A stretch of 64,000 nucleotides of DNA from Curtobacterium poinsettiae (GTDB lineage Bacteria; Actinomycetota; Actinomycetes; Actinomycetales; Microbacteriaceae): positions 124,001 to 188,000 of the forward strand of contig NZ_CP106879.1 in NCBI RefSeq assembly GCF_025677645.1. The letters run 5' to 3'. Of the stretch, positions 8,708 through 16,705 are shown one piece after another. Under the pieces are notes generated by a model. It did no database searches. It saw nothing but the letters and a program-made list of their open reading frames with translations, and had not been told where the DNA came from. Position numbers and translations under genes: made by a program. Numbering within the stretch: position 1 is the first letter of the stretch; each line of letters opens with the position of its first letter.

Positions 8708-10126
8708 TCAGCGTGCGGTGGAGTCCTCGAACCACACCAGTGCGGTGGACTGTGCGGCATCGGATCCGAAGTCGTCGCCGCCGTCGCCGCTCGACGCGGT
8801 GTCCGGTCGGAGCCCGAGTGGCTGTGCCGAGGCCGCCAACACCGTCGCCGACGCATCGAGCGCCTGCTGCCGCGTGAAGTCGAGCGCCGGACCGGCGATG
8901 CCCGCCGCGGAGTCGAGGTCGAGCGCGGCGAGGGCATCGGTCACGTCGGACGGCTCCGTGCTGCCGGCCTTGCCGACCGCGCGGACCAGGGCGACGACGG
9001 CATCGTGGCTGCGGGAGTCCGCTGCGCCGGCCACGGCCGAGAACGGCCGGTCGCCCGTCAGGTTCTGGGCGTCGGGATCGTCGGCGAGCACCCGGACCCC
9101 ACCGAGGAACGCGGACATCGCCCGACCTTCGGCGTCCGAGGAGAGCGCGCGTGCGTCGTCGGCGGCCACCCCGACGGTGCGGAAGGAGCCGCTCAGGCTG
9201 CCGCCGGCATCGACGAGTGCGGCGCCGAAGGCGGGACTCGTCGCGTCCGCGGTGAGGACGACCGGCACGGTGACGTCTGCTGCCTGCAGCGCCGCCACCA
9301 GGGCACCCTGACGTTGCGCGGACCCGCTGACGACGACAGCGTCCGAGTCCGGCGCGGCCTTCGGATCGGTGTCCGCGGCCTCGTCCGAGGCCTCGTCGCT
9401 GCCGTCGTCTGCGGCGGTCGCACCGGTCCGCGAGGCGATGGTCGCGGCGAGCTCAGCGGTGTCAGCGGTGTCGTCGCCGTCGAGGACGTGCGCCACGCGG
9501 AGGCCTGCGGGCGCACCACCGCCGAGGTCCACCAGGAGCGGCGACTTCGCGTTGCCGAGCGCCGTCGTCATCGCGGCGCCGATCGACTCGGCGGTCGGGG
9601 CGGTCGACCACGAGTCCTTCTCGGCAGAGGCGTAGGGCACCACCACCGGGATGTGCTGCTCGGCCGCCGCCGTCAGCGCTCCGGAGACGTGCTTGCCGGA
9701 GGACGCGACGACGATGCCCGCGACGCCGCTCTTCGCCAGGGACGCCACCGCGGTCTTCGCCCCCGCGGACGTCCCGCCGTCGTTCTTCGTGACGAGGGTG
9801 ATGTCGGTCCCGCCGAGTGCCAGTCGTCGCTCGGCGACCAGGGCACCCTGTGCCGCCTCGTTCCACTCGGATCCTTCACCGTCACCCAGGGTGACGACGA
9901 CGCCGATCTTCGTGGTGTCGGGGACGTGCTTGACGGTGATCTCCACCGGCACCGTGGCCGGGACCGCCTCGGCCGGCGTGCTGCCGCCGATCGCCCGGAA
10001 GGTCAGGACGGCGGCGACCACCGCGGCGATCAGGAGCACCGCGATGGCGGCGATGACCAGCGGACGTCGGTTGCGCGGACGTCCCGCCTCGGTGCCATCG
10101 GTCTCGTCGATCGCCTGGTCGCTCAT
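8708..10126 (-). CDS. Membrane-anchored periplasmic-binding-fold protein of the T7SS locus
   Basis: A 472-aa protein with a short charged cytoplasmic tail, one transmembrane helix at about 22-44, and an extracytoplasmic domain resembling type I periplasmic binding proteins (the Leu/Ile/Val-receptor fold: KIGVVVTLGDGEG, ALVAERRLALGG, GVAGIVVASSGKHVSGALTAA, HIPVVVPYAS). There is no lipobox and no neighbouring ABC permease, so nutrient uptake is unlikely. Its ATG overlaps the stop of the lipoprotein gene (ATGA) and the ATPase gene follows 37 bp later. Translational coupling makes it a probable accessory component of the secretion machine. An insert of acidic/Ala-rich residues near 235-260 breaks the fold. 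Confidence 0.6.
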   Translation of the reverse strand: MSDQAIDETDGTEAGRPRNRRPLVIAAIAVLLIAAVVAAVLTFRAIGGSTPAEAVPATVPVEITVKHVPDTTKIGVVVTLGDGEGSEWNEAAQGALVAERRLALGGTDITLVTKNDGGTSAGAKTAVASLAKSGVAGIVVASSGKHVSGALTAAAEQHIPVVVPYASAEKDSWSTAPTAESIGAAMTTALGNAKSPLLVDLGGGAPAGLRVAHVLDGDDTADTAELAATIASRTGATAADDGSDEASDEAADTDPKAAPDSDAVVVSGSAQRQGALVAALQAADVTVPVVLTADATSPAFGAALVDAGGSLSGSFRTVGVAADDARALSSDAEGRAMSAFLGGVRVLADDPDAQNLTGDRPFSAVAGAADSRSHDAVVALVRAVGKAGSTEPSDVTDALAALDLDSAAGIAGPALDFTRQQALDASATVLAASAQPLGLRPDTASSGDGGDDFGSDAAQSTALVWFEDSTAR

Positions 10127-12882
10127 CGGTCCGCCCCGATCCGGAAGGTGTACAGCGTGGTCGAGGTCGCGCTGGCCGGCACCTTGAGCTGGAAGGCGGG
10201 CAACGTCGTGGCGGCGTCGAGGGAGGCTCGGAACTGTTCCTGCTGGAGCAGGATCCCGGCGACGTCCTCGGCGCGGACGTTCGCGTACCCCGCGGCGTTC
10301 TGCGATGCCAGGGCGAGCTGGTAGTCCGCGGAGTCGGACTTCGCCGCGCTCGTCGCCATCGCCCCGAGGATGCCGGAGCCGTTGACCTTGCGGTCGCCCA
10401 GGTCGAGCATCACACGGTTGAGGTCGCCAGTCAGCAGCGTCGAGGCGCCCTGCACGTCGCGCGTCGAGGCGCTCGTGCTCGCGGCGATCTGCTCGAGGCT
10501 CGAGGCCGTCTGACGGTCGACGGCGGACGAGAGCTCCGAGCCTTCCTGCTCGAGCGTCCCGCGCTGCTCGTCGATCGTGCCCTTCGAGTCCTTCGTGACC
10601 TCGCCCGAGGTGGACCGGAGCCCGGCAATCGAATTGTCGAAGGCCGAGATGACCGCGTCACGGCTGCCCTTCGCGGTCTCGCTGACCTGCCGTACCTGCT
10701 GGTCGATGATCTTCTGGACGTCCTTCTCGGACTGCGTCGATGCGTCGGCGAAGGCCTTGCGGACGGCGTCTTGCAGCTCGGTCTGCTGCGTGCTGATCGC
10801 CGTCAGCTGCGTCCCGACCACGGCGCTCGACTTCGTCGCCTGCTCGACGAGTTCCCGGAGCTCCTGCGCCGCTCCCTCGACCGAACCATCGTCGTTGCGC
10901 ACCGCCCGGCGGACCTCGGCGATGCCGTCGTCGAGCGCGTCGATGTCGTCGGACAGCGTCGTGACCGCGGCACCGATCCCGGTCTCGGAGCGGAGGTCGG
11001 TCGCCGCGACCACCGCGTCCCACTGCTCCGCCTGGTCAGTCAGGCGTTCGTCCATCGGGGTGTCGAAGCGGCCACCGGGCTGCAGCGTCGTGCCCTCTTC
11101 AGCGCCGGGGCACGGCGTGGCGGTCAGGTACCCACGAAGCGCATCCGCCTGCTCCGCGTCGAGCTGGTCGGTCGCCGCCAGGGCACAGAGCTGGTCCGCG
11201 ACCTCGCGGTTCTGCGCCTGCATCGAGGTACTGAAGAGACCGTCCCCGGCGTTGCCCACCAGCCCGCGCGCTGCGAGTGCCTGCCGGTTCACCGTCGTGA
11301 CGGCGTCGCGGACGGGGCCGAGGTCGTCGGCGGTCTGGTCGCGGAGGTCCTGCAGCGCCTGCAGGGTGCGGGCGACCTCACCGGTACCGTCGGCGCCGAG
11401 GGCCTGCACCGCGGTGTCGATCTCGCCGAGCTTGGCGCGGAGGGCGTCGGACTGCTCGATCGCCGTGTCGGCGAGCTTGGGGTCGAGCTGGTCGGCGAGC
11501 TGCTGTCCGGTGCTGACCAGGCCGATCAACGAGGTGCTCACCGCACGCGACGACTCCCAGAGCGCGCAGGTCAACGAACCACGGGCCTCCTGAGGGGCGC
11601 ACGTCGCCGCATCCGGCGACGCCGGGCCGACGGATCCCGCCAGCTGCGCGCTCACCTGCTGCTTGCACGCCTCGCTGGCGTCGGCGTAGCCGGTGAGCTG
11701 CGCCGAGACGCGGAGGAGGTTGCCGTAGACACTGCCTCCGGCGGACGGGGTCTTCGGCGTCGCCGCGCACCCGTTGCCGTCGAGCACCGTTGCCGGCGCG
11801 GTCGCAGACGTGTCGCCGAGCAGGCCATCGAGGCTCGTCGTCGTCTGCTGGAGCTGCTGCAACACCGTCGACTGCGTGGCCTTGACCGTGGTGCCGAGGT
11901 CGCTGTTCAGGGAGCCGAGCTGTCCGGAGAGGGACTGCATCGTGCTGGCCAGTGAGGAGCTGCTCTCCTTCAGGCGTTCCGCCGTCCTGACACCGAGGGT
12001 CTCCGACGTCGTCTCGAGGTTCGACCGGACCTCGGTGATGGTGCCACCGGCACGCGCCAGCACCTCGTTCACCTGCGAGATGAGGTCGATCGTGCGGCGC
12101 TGGAGCGCGAGTTCGGAGTCGCTGTCGGACCCGAAGGCCGCGTTGACGACGCCCGTGGAGGACAGGTCCGTGGATAGCCCGGGCTGCGCGGCGACGTCGA
12201 TGGTCGGCGCGGTGAAGTCCTCGACGTCGGCGACGAGGTGCAGCGTGCTGCTCGCGCCGGAGGTCGGCGGAGCGAGCAACCGGCCCCACTGGACGACCGC
12301 GTCGCCGTCCCCGTTGGTGCTCACGACACCGTCGGTCGACGAGCCGGATTCGGCGGAGTCCGTGACGACGCGGTCGGCGGCGGTCCCCGCCAGCACGGTC
12401 GACGCCGCGATGCTGAAGGGCGCGCCCACGAGTGCTGGGGTCGAACGCGACGTGCCGGCAACGTCGTAGGTCAGGTTCTTCGACGTGACCGTCAGGTTCT
12501 CGATCGTCAGGTCGATCGACACCCGGCCCGAGTACCCGTCGAGGTCGGCGAGGTCCGTGCCGGTCTTCTTCTCGGTCGAGTACTGCGTCGTGATGCGCAG
12601 TGGCAGGTCGCCCGCCGCCTTCGCGGGGTCGTGCTCGGTCGTCGCCGACGAGGACTCCGTACCCGCGACCGAGATCGCGGTGTCCGAGATCGACGTGATC
12701 GAACCGTCCGCGGCGAGGCGCGTGTCGACGGTTTGCAGGATCCGTGACGGGTCAGCCACCGGCTTGTCGTCGGACGTGCACCCGGCGAGCACCAGCGCGG
12801 CGACGCCGGTGACGGCGACCGCCCCTACGAGCCTGCGAGTGGTGCTTCGTGCTCCGGTGTTCCCGGCACGCTGGTTGATCAC
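10123..12882 (-). CDS. Large coiled-coil lipoprotein of the T7SS locus
   Basis: A 919-aa predicted lipoprotein. The signal peptide ends in LVLAGC (lipid-attachment Cys35), followed by a Ser/Thr/Asp-rich mature domain. From about residue 290 to the end it is rich in Gln, Ala, Leu, Ser and Thr with long helical heptad-like stretches (for example around LRAKLGEIDTAVQALG and EQEGSELSSAVDRQT). The GTG at 12882 is chosen for the GGGGGGAAG upstream; the ORF continues to 13611 only in low-complexity translation. A TAGCAT -10 box lies at 12917-12922 on this strand. No enzyme motif is seen. By shape and position it could play the extracellular coiled-coil role of YueB/EsaA in Firmicutes T7SS, but it lacks their paired transmembrane ends, so this is only a suggestion. 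Confidence 0.65.
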   Translation of the reverse strand: MINQRAGNTGARSTTRRLVGAVAVTGVAALVLAGCTSDDKPVADPSRILQTVDTRLAADGSITSISDTAISVAGTESSSATTEHDPAKAAGDLPLRITTQYSTEKKTGTDLADLDGYSGRVSIDLTIENLTVTSKNLTYDVAGTSRSTPALVGAPFSIAASTVLAGTAADRVVTDSAESGSSTDGVVSTNGDGDAVVQWGRLLAPPTSGASSTLHLVADVEDFTAPTIDVAAQPGLSTDLSSTGVVNAAFGSDSDSELALQRRTIDLISQVNEVLARAGGTITEVRSNLETTSETLGVRTAERLKESSSSLASTMQSLSGQLGSLNSDLGTTVKATQSTVLQQLQQTTTSLDGLLGDTSATAPATVLDGNGCAATPKTPSAGGSVYGNLLRVSAQLTGYADASEACKQQVSAQLAGSVGPASPDAATCAPQEARGSLTCALWESSRAVSTSLIGLVSTGQQLADQLDPKLADTAIEQSDALRAKLGEIDTAVQALGADGTGEVARTLQALQDLRDQTADDLGPVRDAVTTVNRQALAARGLVGNAGDGLFSTSMQAQNREVADQLCALAATDQLDAEQADALRGYLTATPCPGAEEGTTLQPGGRFDTPMDERLTDQAEQWDAVVAATDLRSETGIGAAVTTLSDDIDALDDGIAEVRRAVRNDDGSVEGAAQELRELVEQATKSSAVVGTQLTAISTQQTELQDAVRKAFADASTQSEKDVQKIIDQQVRQVSETAKGSRDAVISAFDNSIAGLRSTSGEVTKDSKGTIDEQRGTLEQEGSELSSAVDRQTASSLEQIAASTSASTRDVQGASTLLTGDLNRVMLDLGDRKVNGSGILGAMATSAAKSDSADYQLALASQNAAGYANVRAEDVAGILLQQEQFRASLDAATTLPAFQLKVPASATSTTLYTFRIGADR

Positions 12883-13048
12883 GGTCTTCCCCCCAAGAGA
12901 ATCGTCGAGCACATCGATGCTAGTTGCTGAACGGCGTCGGGTCCGGGCTGGTCTTCCCCGGGAGCCACCCCCGTTCGGGCCACAGCTCGCTACTGAAATC
13001 CAACATAGAGCATCCGGGGCGGGCCCTGCCCTGTCCACAGCCCGCTGA

Positions 13049-13060
13049 TACTCTGCACGC
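13049..13060 (+). promoter_or_regulatory. -10 box for a leaderless transcript
   Basis: TACTCT at 13049-13054, followed by six bases and then the ATG at 13061. At this spacing transcription would start on the A of the start codon. No convincing -35 box is seen. Confidence 0.5.
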
Positions 13061-13135
13061 ATGATCCAGGGGGACCAGGGCGTCACGCCCTTTGAACGAC
13101 GGCGCACGAACGCACGAACGGGGGCGGACCAGTGA
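13061..13135 (+). CDS. 24-aa upstream ORF coupled to the next gene
   Basis: An ATG placed six bases after a TACTCT -10 box opens a 24-codon frame (MIQGDQGVTPFERRRTNART then GADQ). Its TGA overlaps the GTG start of the downstream membrane gene as GTGA. This is the geometry expected of a leaderless leader peptide whose translation delivers ribosomes to the next start. It is basic and has no homologue known to me. It may be a real small protein or only a translational coupler. Confidence 0.45.
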   Translation: MIQGDQGVTPFERRRTNARTGADQ

Positions 13136-13725
13136 ACATCAACCTGTCGCCGGTGGTGATAGCCCTGGCGGCGATGGTCGCAATCCCGGCCGCCGTCAGC
13201 GCGCTCGTCCGTCAAAACGACCGGAAGCGGCCACCGTCCACCGTCGTGGGCGACGAGGCGTACGGCGTGCTCTTCACCGTCCGTGCTCGCCGGTTCAGCT
13301 ACCTGCTGCTCCGGATCATCGGGATCGTCTTCATCGTCGTCGGCGGGTTCTTCTTCCTGGCCACGCTCACCCTGCTCGACGACCCCGACGCGATCGGCAT
13401 GCTCATCGCCGGCGTCGGCATGGTGCTGTTCGGGCTCCTGTTCGTCTACCTCGGCGTCGGGCAGAAGCGCCGTCGCGTCGAGGCGTACGACTCGCAGCTG
13501 GTCGTGACGCCGATGTTCCGTGCCGCGCGGACCGTCGACCCGGCGGCGATCAAGCGCATCCGGCCCACCACCAACCGGTTCGGCGGGCTCGACATCAAGG
13601 TGCACGGCCAACGCGGCGTGATCAGCGTCCTGTCGATCGACGCCGCCTACCCCGAGCTCTGCGCATGGCTCGAGCAGCGTGCGCCTGCGCAGTGGGGCGA
13701 GTTCGTGCGGGCCTTCGGACGCTGA
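13132..13725 (+). CDS. Membrane protein with PH-like domain
   Basis: A 197-aa protein with one N-terminal hydrophobic segment (about 6-24) and a pair of transmembrane helices at about 58-80 and 87-107. A hydrophilic C-terminal domain of about 85 residues begins RRRVEAYDSQLVVTPMFR and looks like the small beta-rich PH-like (bPH) domains found in actinobacterial membrane proteins. The GTG start overlaps the TGA of the 24-aa upstream ORF. It is divergent from the T7SS block. The function is unknown. Confidence 0.65.
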   Translation: MNINLSPVVIALAAMVAIPAAVSALVRQNDRKRPPSTVVGDEAYGVLFTVRARRFSYLLLRIIGIVFIVVGGFFFLATLTLLDDPDAIGMLIAGVGMVLFGLLFVYLGVGQKRRRVEAYDSQLVVTPMFRAARTVDPAAIKRIRPTTNRFGGLDIKVHGQRGVISVLSIDAAYPELCAWLEQRAPAQWGEFVRAFGR

Positions 13726-13757
13726 GCGGCGTACTGCTGCGGCACTGGGCAGACGGA

Positions 13758-14036
13758 CCTACCGTGTTCGCGCGGGCTCTAAGCTCATCACGTACACGGC
13801 CTGGCGGATCGTGTTCAGGAACGCCCGCATGGTGAAGGAACCCTCGCCGACGTCGAACCGGTAGCGCTCCCCCTCGGCCAGGTCCTCCTCTTGTCGCGAT
13901 CCGCAGCCCAGACAGCACGAGCGCCCCGCGGTCGGACGTCTCGAACACGACCTGCGACGTCGACGAGCCGATGGCCGTCAGGGAGCGAAGCGAGCCCGCA
14001 GTGCTGTGCGCGGAGCTGACGGTGCGAGTCGTTCAG
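13758..14036 (-). pseudogene. Truncated, frameshifted copy of the small membrane immunity-like family
   Basis: Two minus-strand frames together give a protein like the C-terminal two thirds of the gene at 14689-15222. One frame reads SSTSQVVFETSDRGALVLSG. After a frameshift near 13890 the other reads EEDLAEGERYRFDVGEGSF, then TMRAFLNTIRQAVYVMSLEP, and stops at 13758. The matching parts of the intact copy are QVTFHTNCGNLLYLEG and VELGERYRFTVGAGSFKLRS. The N-terminal transmembrane part is missing. This is the most decayed member of the array. Confidence 0.6.
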
Positions 14037-14043
14037 TCCTGGA

Positions 14044-14325
14044 TCACTCGACCGCAGCCCCAGTGTCCGTCGTGCGGTGCGGGGCAATGTCGCGTCGCAC
14101 CGCTTCGGAAAAGGCCAGCACCAGCGCCCCCAGCTCGCTCTTGTAGGGCCAGGTGTCGGCAACAAGGCGGGCGGCGCCCTGTATCCCGCTGCGGTACGCC
14201 GGATGGTCGGGCGCCTGCTCGAATGCGGCAATGAGGGCAGATCGTACGGCGGCTATCTTCACAGCCGACGCGGCGTCCTCGACGGCGTGATCGTCGAGTT
14301 GCTTGAGCAATTCCGACAAGGTCAT
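14044..14325 (-). CDS. Small cytoplasmic protein of the immunity array (93 aa)
   Basis: A 93-aa, mostly helical soluble protein (MTLSELLKQLDDHAVEDAAS at the start). It follows the next ORF upstream by 39 bp on the same strand and sits in the immunity-like gene cluster downstream of the RHS gene. No domain is recognised. Its size, lower G+C content and position suggest an orphan immunity protein. The function is inferred from context only. Confidence 0.5.
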   Translation of the reverse strand: MTLSELLKQLDDHAVEDAASAVKIAAVRSALIAAFEQAPDHPAYRSGIQGAARLVADTWPYKSELGALVLAFSEAVRRDIAPHRTTDTGAAVE

Positions 14326-14364
14326 GTTCTGCCGTGCCCCTTCAGCGCTGGAACAGCGAGTCCA

Positions 14365-14676
14365 TCACGGGAATGTGCGCGTCGCCCGAAGCAGCGCTGA
14401 GAGTGACCGCTGGAACGCTTCGGTCGCAGGGACATCGCCCGTGCCGTCAGGCGTGACCACGAACATGTCGCCCATGCCCCCTGCCCCCGTGTTCGACGCG
14501 GAGTAGATCCTTCGGTAGATCCGCCGCCGAGCAAGCCACGCCTCCTCGACGCGGAGCGCCTCGGCCTGGCGGAGGTAAAAGCCCTCCGCCTCACGAGCCC
14601 CCATCCGGCAGAGGAATCCGGCCACCTCGTTGCACAGCGCGATGACCTCGTCCCGTGTTCTCCTTCGTCTCAGCAT
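14365..14676 (-). CDS. Small DUF6966-like protein of the immunity array (103 aa)
   Basis: A 103-aa helical protein. The segment RRRIYRRIYSASNTGAGGMG followed by DMFV resembles the short family (DUF6966) often found near polymorphic toxins, in which a GGMGSxND-like turn precedes a hydrophobic strand; this family call is tentative. The ATG at 14676 has GGAGCGG just upstream; a GTG one codon earlier is too close to that site. It begins 12 bp after the stop of the membrane-protein paralogue, so the two are co-transcribed. Confidence 0.5.
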   Translation of the reverse strand: MLRRRRTRDEVIALCNEVAGFLCRMGAREAEGFYLRQAEALRVEEAWLARRRIYRRIYSASNTGAGGMGDMFVVTPDGTGDVPATEAFQRSLSALLRATRTFP

Positions 14677-14688
14677 CACCGCTCCGGC

Positions 14689-15222
14689 TCACTCGTCCTT
14701 TGGGCTGTCACGCGATCCACGCCGAGGAACCTCCGAGGCGGCCACTGCGGCGTAGCTGTAGATCTCCGGCGCCACCTTCAGGATCTTGAGGCCGGAACGC
14801 AGCTTGAAAGAGCCCGCACCGACCGTGAATCGGTAGCGCTCGCCTAGTTCCACCGCAGACGCTATCCGCTGCATGCTGGACCGATCGACGCCTTCCAGGT
14901 AGAGAAGATTCCCGCAATTCGTGTGGAAGGTGACCTGGGGCTGTGCACCGCCGGCTCCCTTCGCGGACCGGGAAGACGACATGTTCGCCTCTGCCGAATC
15001 GACCCGACACACAACCTTCATGCGGTGCCCATCGTCGTACGACGCGAGAATCGACGGGCCGAAACCGAACGTGCCCACCGGGATCCCGATGATCAAGAAC
15101 AACAGTCCGATGGCCTGCAACCGCTCAAGGAAGACACGCGCAGGGCCCTTTTGAGCAGGACGATACGTGCCGACGACGCCCACTCGAGTCAGCGGGCGAT
15201 AACGGCACACTCGACTGCTCAA
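14689..15222 (-). CDS. Membrane-anchored immunity-like protein, family copy 1 (intact)
   Basis: A 177-aa protein. The N-terminus MSSRVCRYRPLTRVGVVGTY closely resembles that of the Imm1-like gene at 16706-17497. A transmembrane helix follows at about 33-55, then an extracytoplasmic domain with YDDGHRMKVVCRVDSAEA, QVTFHTNCGNLLYLEG and ELGERYRFTVGAGSFKLR. The same blocks occur in the copies at 13758, 15373 and 15910. The start is TTG at 15222, overlapping an upstream TGA as TTGA, as in other genes here that follow toxin tips. It is a probable immunity protein acting outside the membrane; the target is unknown. Confidence 0.6.
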   Translation of the reverse strand: MSSRVCRYRPLTRVGVVGTYRPAQKGPARVFLERLQAIGLLFLIIGIPVGTFGFGPSILASYDDGHRMKVVCRVDSAEANMSSSRSAKGAGGAQPQVTFHTNCGNLLYLEGVDRSSMQRIASAVELGERYRFTVGAGSFKLRSGLKILKVAPEIYSYAAVAASEVPRRGSRDSPKDE

Positions 15223-15223
15223 C

Positions 15224-15372
15224 TCACCATCACCGACCTTCTCGCACAGGCGGCGAGTTTCCGCCGCCGCGTGCCGAGCGCTCTTGCCACTCCCTGCTCC
15301 TCAAGCCACAACGTCACCGCCGGACAGAGCTATTTCGCTCACAACGCCTCGGAAACGGAAGCCAAGATGCAA
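15224..15372 (-). pseudogene. Possible remnant of an RHS C-terminal tip
   Basis: A short gene-free stretch whose minus strand carries broken frames. One reads SEIALSGGDVVA before a stop, resembling the [11 protein letters not shown] near the end of the intact RHS protein. Another reads through to a TGA that overlaps the TTG start at 15222. It may be the scar of a displaced toxin tip. The match is short, so confidence is low. Confidence 0.25.
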
Positions 15373-15848
15373 TCACCCTACACTCTTGATCAGCTCCATC
15401 CCGTACGTCTCCGGCGACACATGCAGAAGACGAAGTGTTGAACGAAGGTCGAAAGACCCCTCCCCGACACTGAACACGTAAGACCTATCCACCTCAACAG
15501 CGTCGGCTATCTTGCGCATATATCGCGAGACACTCCACGTTTGAGAATGAGTTCACCGCAGCTAGCGCCGATCACCACCTGCGGATCGGAACTTCCGACT
15601 CCGTTGGTCCCCCGGCTCGACGCAACATCGGCCCGTGCGGCGTTGGCGACACAGTGCACTTCGATCATGTGATGAACGTCGTAGGATTTGAGGATCAACG
15701 GCCCGACCCCGAAAAGCATCGCGGGGCCACCGACAATCAACGCCAACACAACAATCGCCGTGACCCGACCTCGCACAACTCGACGACGTCGCTGGACACC
15801 GGGCCCTTCGGCCCCGTTCGAGATCTTGTCACGCGCGTTCTCTCGCAA
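15373..15848 (-). pseudogene. Frameshifted copy of the membrane immunity-like family (copy 2)
   Basis: The first frame gives an N-terminal basic tail, a transmembrane helix (TAIVVLALIVGGPAMLFGVG) and a domain with KSYDVHHMIEVHCVANAARA and QVVIGASCGELILKRGVSR, then stops at 15507. Moving one base near 15520 restores the family sequence: SRYMRKIADAVEVDRSYVFS, then VGEGSFDLRSTLRLLHVSPE, ending at the TGA at 15373. A single-base deletion explains the break. The start would be TTG at 15848. Confidence 0.7.
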
Positions 15849-15909
15849 TCAGAGTGAATCTGCTCGGCAGCACTCCTACAGAGCAGCCTTGGATGTTGCA
15901 ACTCGTCGC

Positions 15910-16335
15910 TCATACTCGAAAAGCTGTCGGATACCGATTGATCACCTGGAGCGCACCTCGGAACCACCAGGAGGATGCGCCTAACGAAAACTGGAACGTC
16001 CCGCCTCCAGACAAATCCCGCGCAACGTGCTCCTGTGAAGACTTTCTCACCCCCTGCAAGATGAGAACGCCGCAGTCTTCTGTCTCCACCTTCACGTAGG
16101 AGAACGGTGCCCCCAATCCAGTGCGGGTCGCCGTAGACCCTGCGTAGACCTCTGCGCCAGAGACGCTGCACGGCATAGTTTTCCGGTGCGTTTCATCGTA
16201 CGCGCTCATCCAATATGACCACATCAGCAGCACTACTAGCGAGACCATGACGCCGAAAGCCCAGACGCCCAGGATGATCCAGGACCCTCGATTGCCCTTC
16301 TTCGGGGGCTCCGGCGCGGCGGCTGGCTCACTCAA
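15910..16335 (-). CDS. Membrane-anchored immunity-like protein, family copy 3 (intact)
   Basis: A 141-aa protein with a Pro/Ala/Lys-rich cytoplasmic tail, a transmembrane helix at about 20-42 and an extracytoplasmic domain with YDETHRKTMPCSVSGAEVYA, VKVETEDCGVLILQGV and GTFQFSLGASSWWFRGALQV. These align with the other copies but are diverged. The TTG start at 16335 overlaps the TGA of the upstream toxin-tip remnant (TTGA), implying coupled translation with that former toxin. G+C is clearly lower than in housekeeping genes of the window. Confidence 0.6.
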   Translation of the reverse strand: MSEPAAAPEPPKKGNRGSWIILGVWAFGVMVSLVVLLMWSYWMSAYDETHRKTMPCSVSGAEVYAGSTATRTGLGAPFSYVKVETEDCGVLILQGVRKSSQEHVARDLSGGGTFQFSLGASSWWFRGALQVINRYPTAFRV

Positions 16336-16580
16336 TCAGTACACCTCTCGTCACGGAGCGACGTGCTGCGGCACATGCGCCGCTGTCGGCCCTCGACACC
16401 GTTCAGCACCTCTAGCCCGCTGCCCCGCCGACCGAGCAACCGAATTCGCTTGTTGGCATCAAGCAGCTGCCACATGGTCGCCTTCGTGTGACCCCAGCAG
16501 ATATGACTTCGGTGCAAAGGCACACCTCCAGGCCGGCCGGGGAAGTCAACTACGGAATCCAGTCAGCTGGCATTATTTGG
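16332..16580 (-). pseudogene. Orphan toxin-tip remnant
   Basis: A minus-strand frame reads LDSVVDFPGRPGGVPLHRSH and then ICWGHTKATMWQLLDANKRI before RLLGRRGSGLEVLNGVEGRQ, ending in a TGA that overlaps the TTG start of the immunity-like gene at 16335. An in-frame stop just upstream (after SWPNNAS) and the lack of any start or RHS core show it is a fragment. The Gly-Arg-Pro-Gly-Gly, Trp-Gly-His and Asp-Ala-Asn-Lys-Arg-Ile segments look like the end of a small nuclease or other polymorphic-toxin domain; I cannot name the family. It is probably a displaced RHS tip left with its immunity gene. Confidence 0.45.
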
Positions 16581-16705
16581 CCAGGACACGACGGTCACTC
16601 ACGGAAAGCGGCGTCGCATAGTCAGATCGTAATCCTGCCTCTGTTTCCGTGGACGCGCTACCCCTTTGCTCGCAGTGCCATCCTCGTGAAGAGCGCCACC
16701 ATCAA

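Noticed and set aside
4399..8937. Longer start for the EssC-like ATPase
   Set aside because: The extra N-terminus is Ser/Arg/Pro low complexity across a promoter-like gap; the ATG at 8670 has a ribosome-binding site and begins a proper fold.
8708..10126. Nutrient ABC-transporter binding protein
   Set aside because: Binding-protein fold, but it has a transmembrane anchor without lipobox, no permease or ATPase partners, and is coupled to T7SS genes.
4330..10324. Long plus-strand frames opposite the T7SS genes
   Set aside because: They are antisense shadows with Arg/Gly/Val-rich composition typical of high-G+C complements and have no motifs.
10123..13611. A 1162-aa lipoprotein reading
   Set aside because: It would overlap the divergent PH-like gene and put the lipobox in the middle; the GTG at 12882 gives a normal signal peptide.
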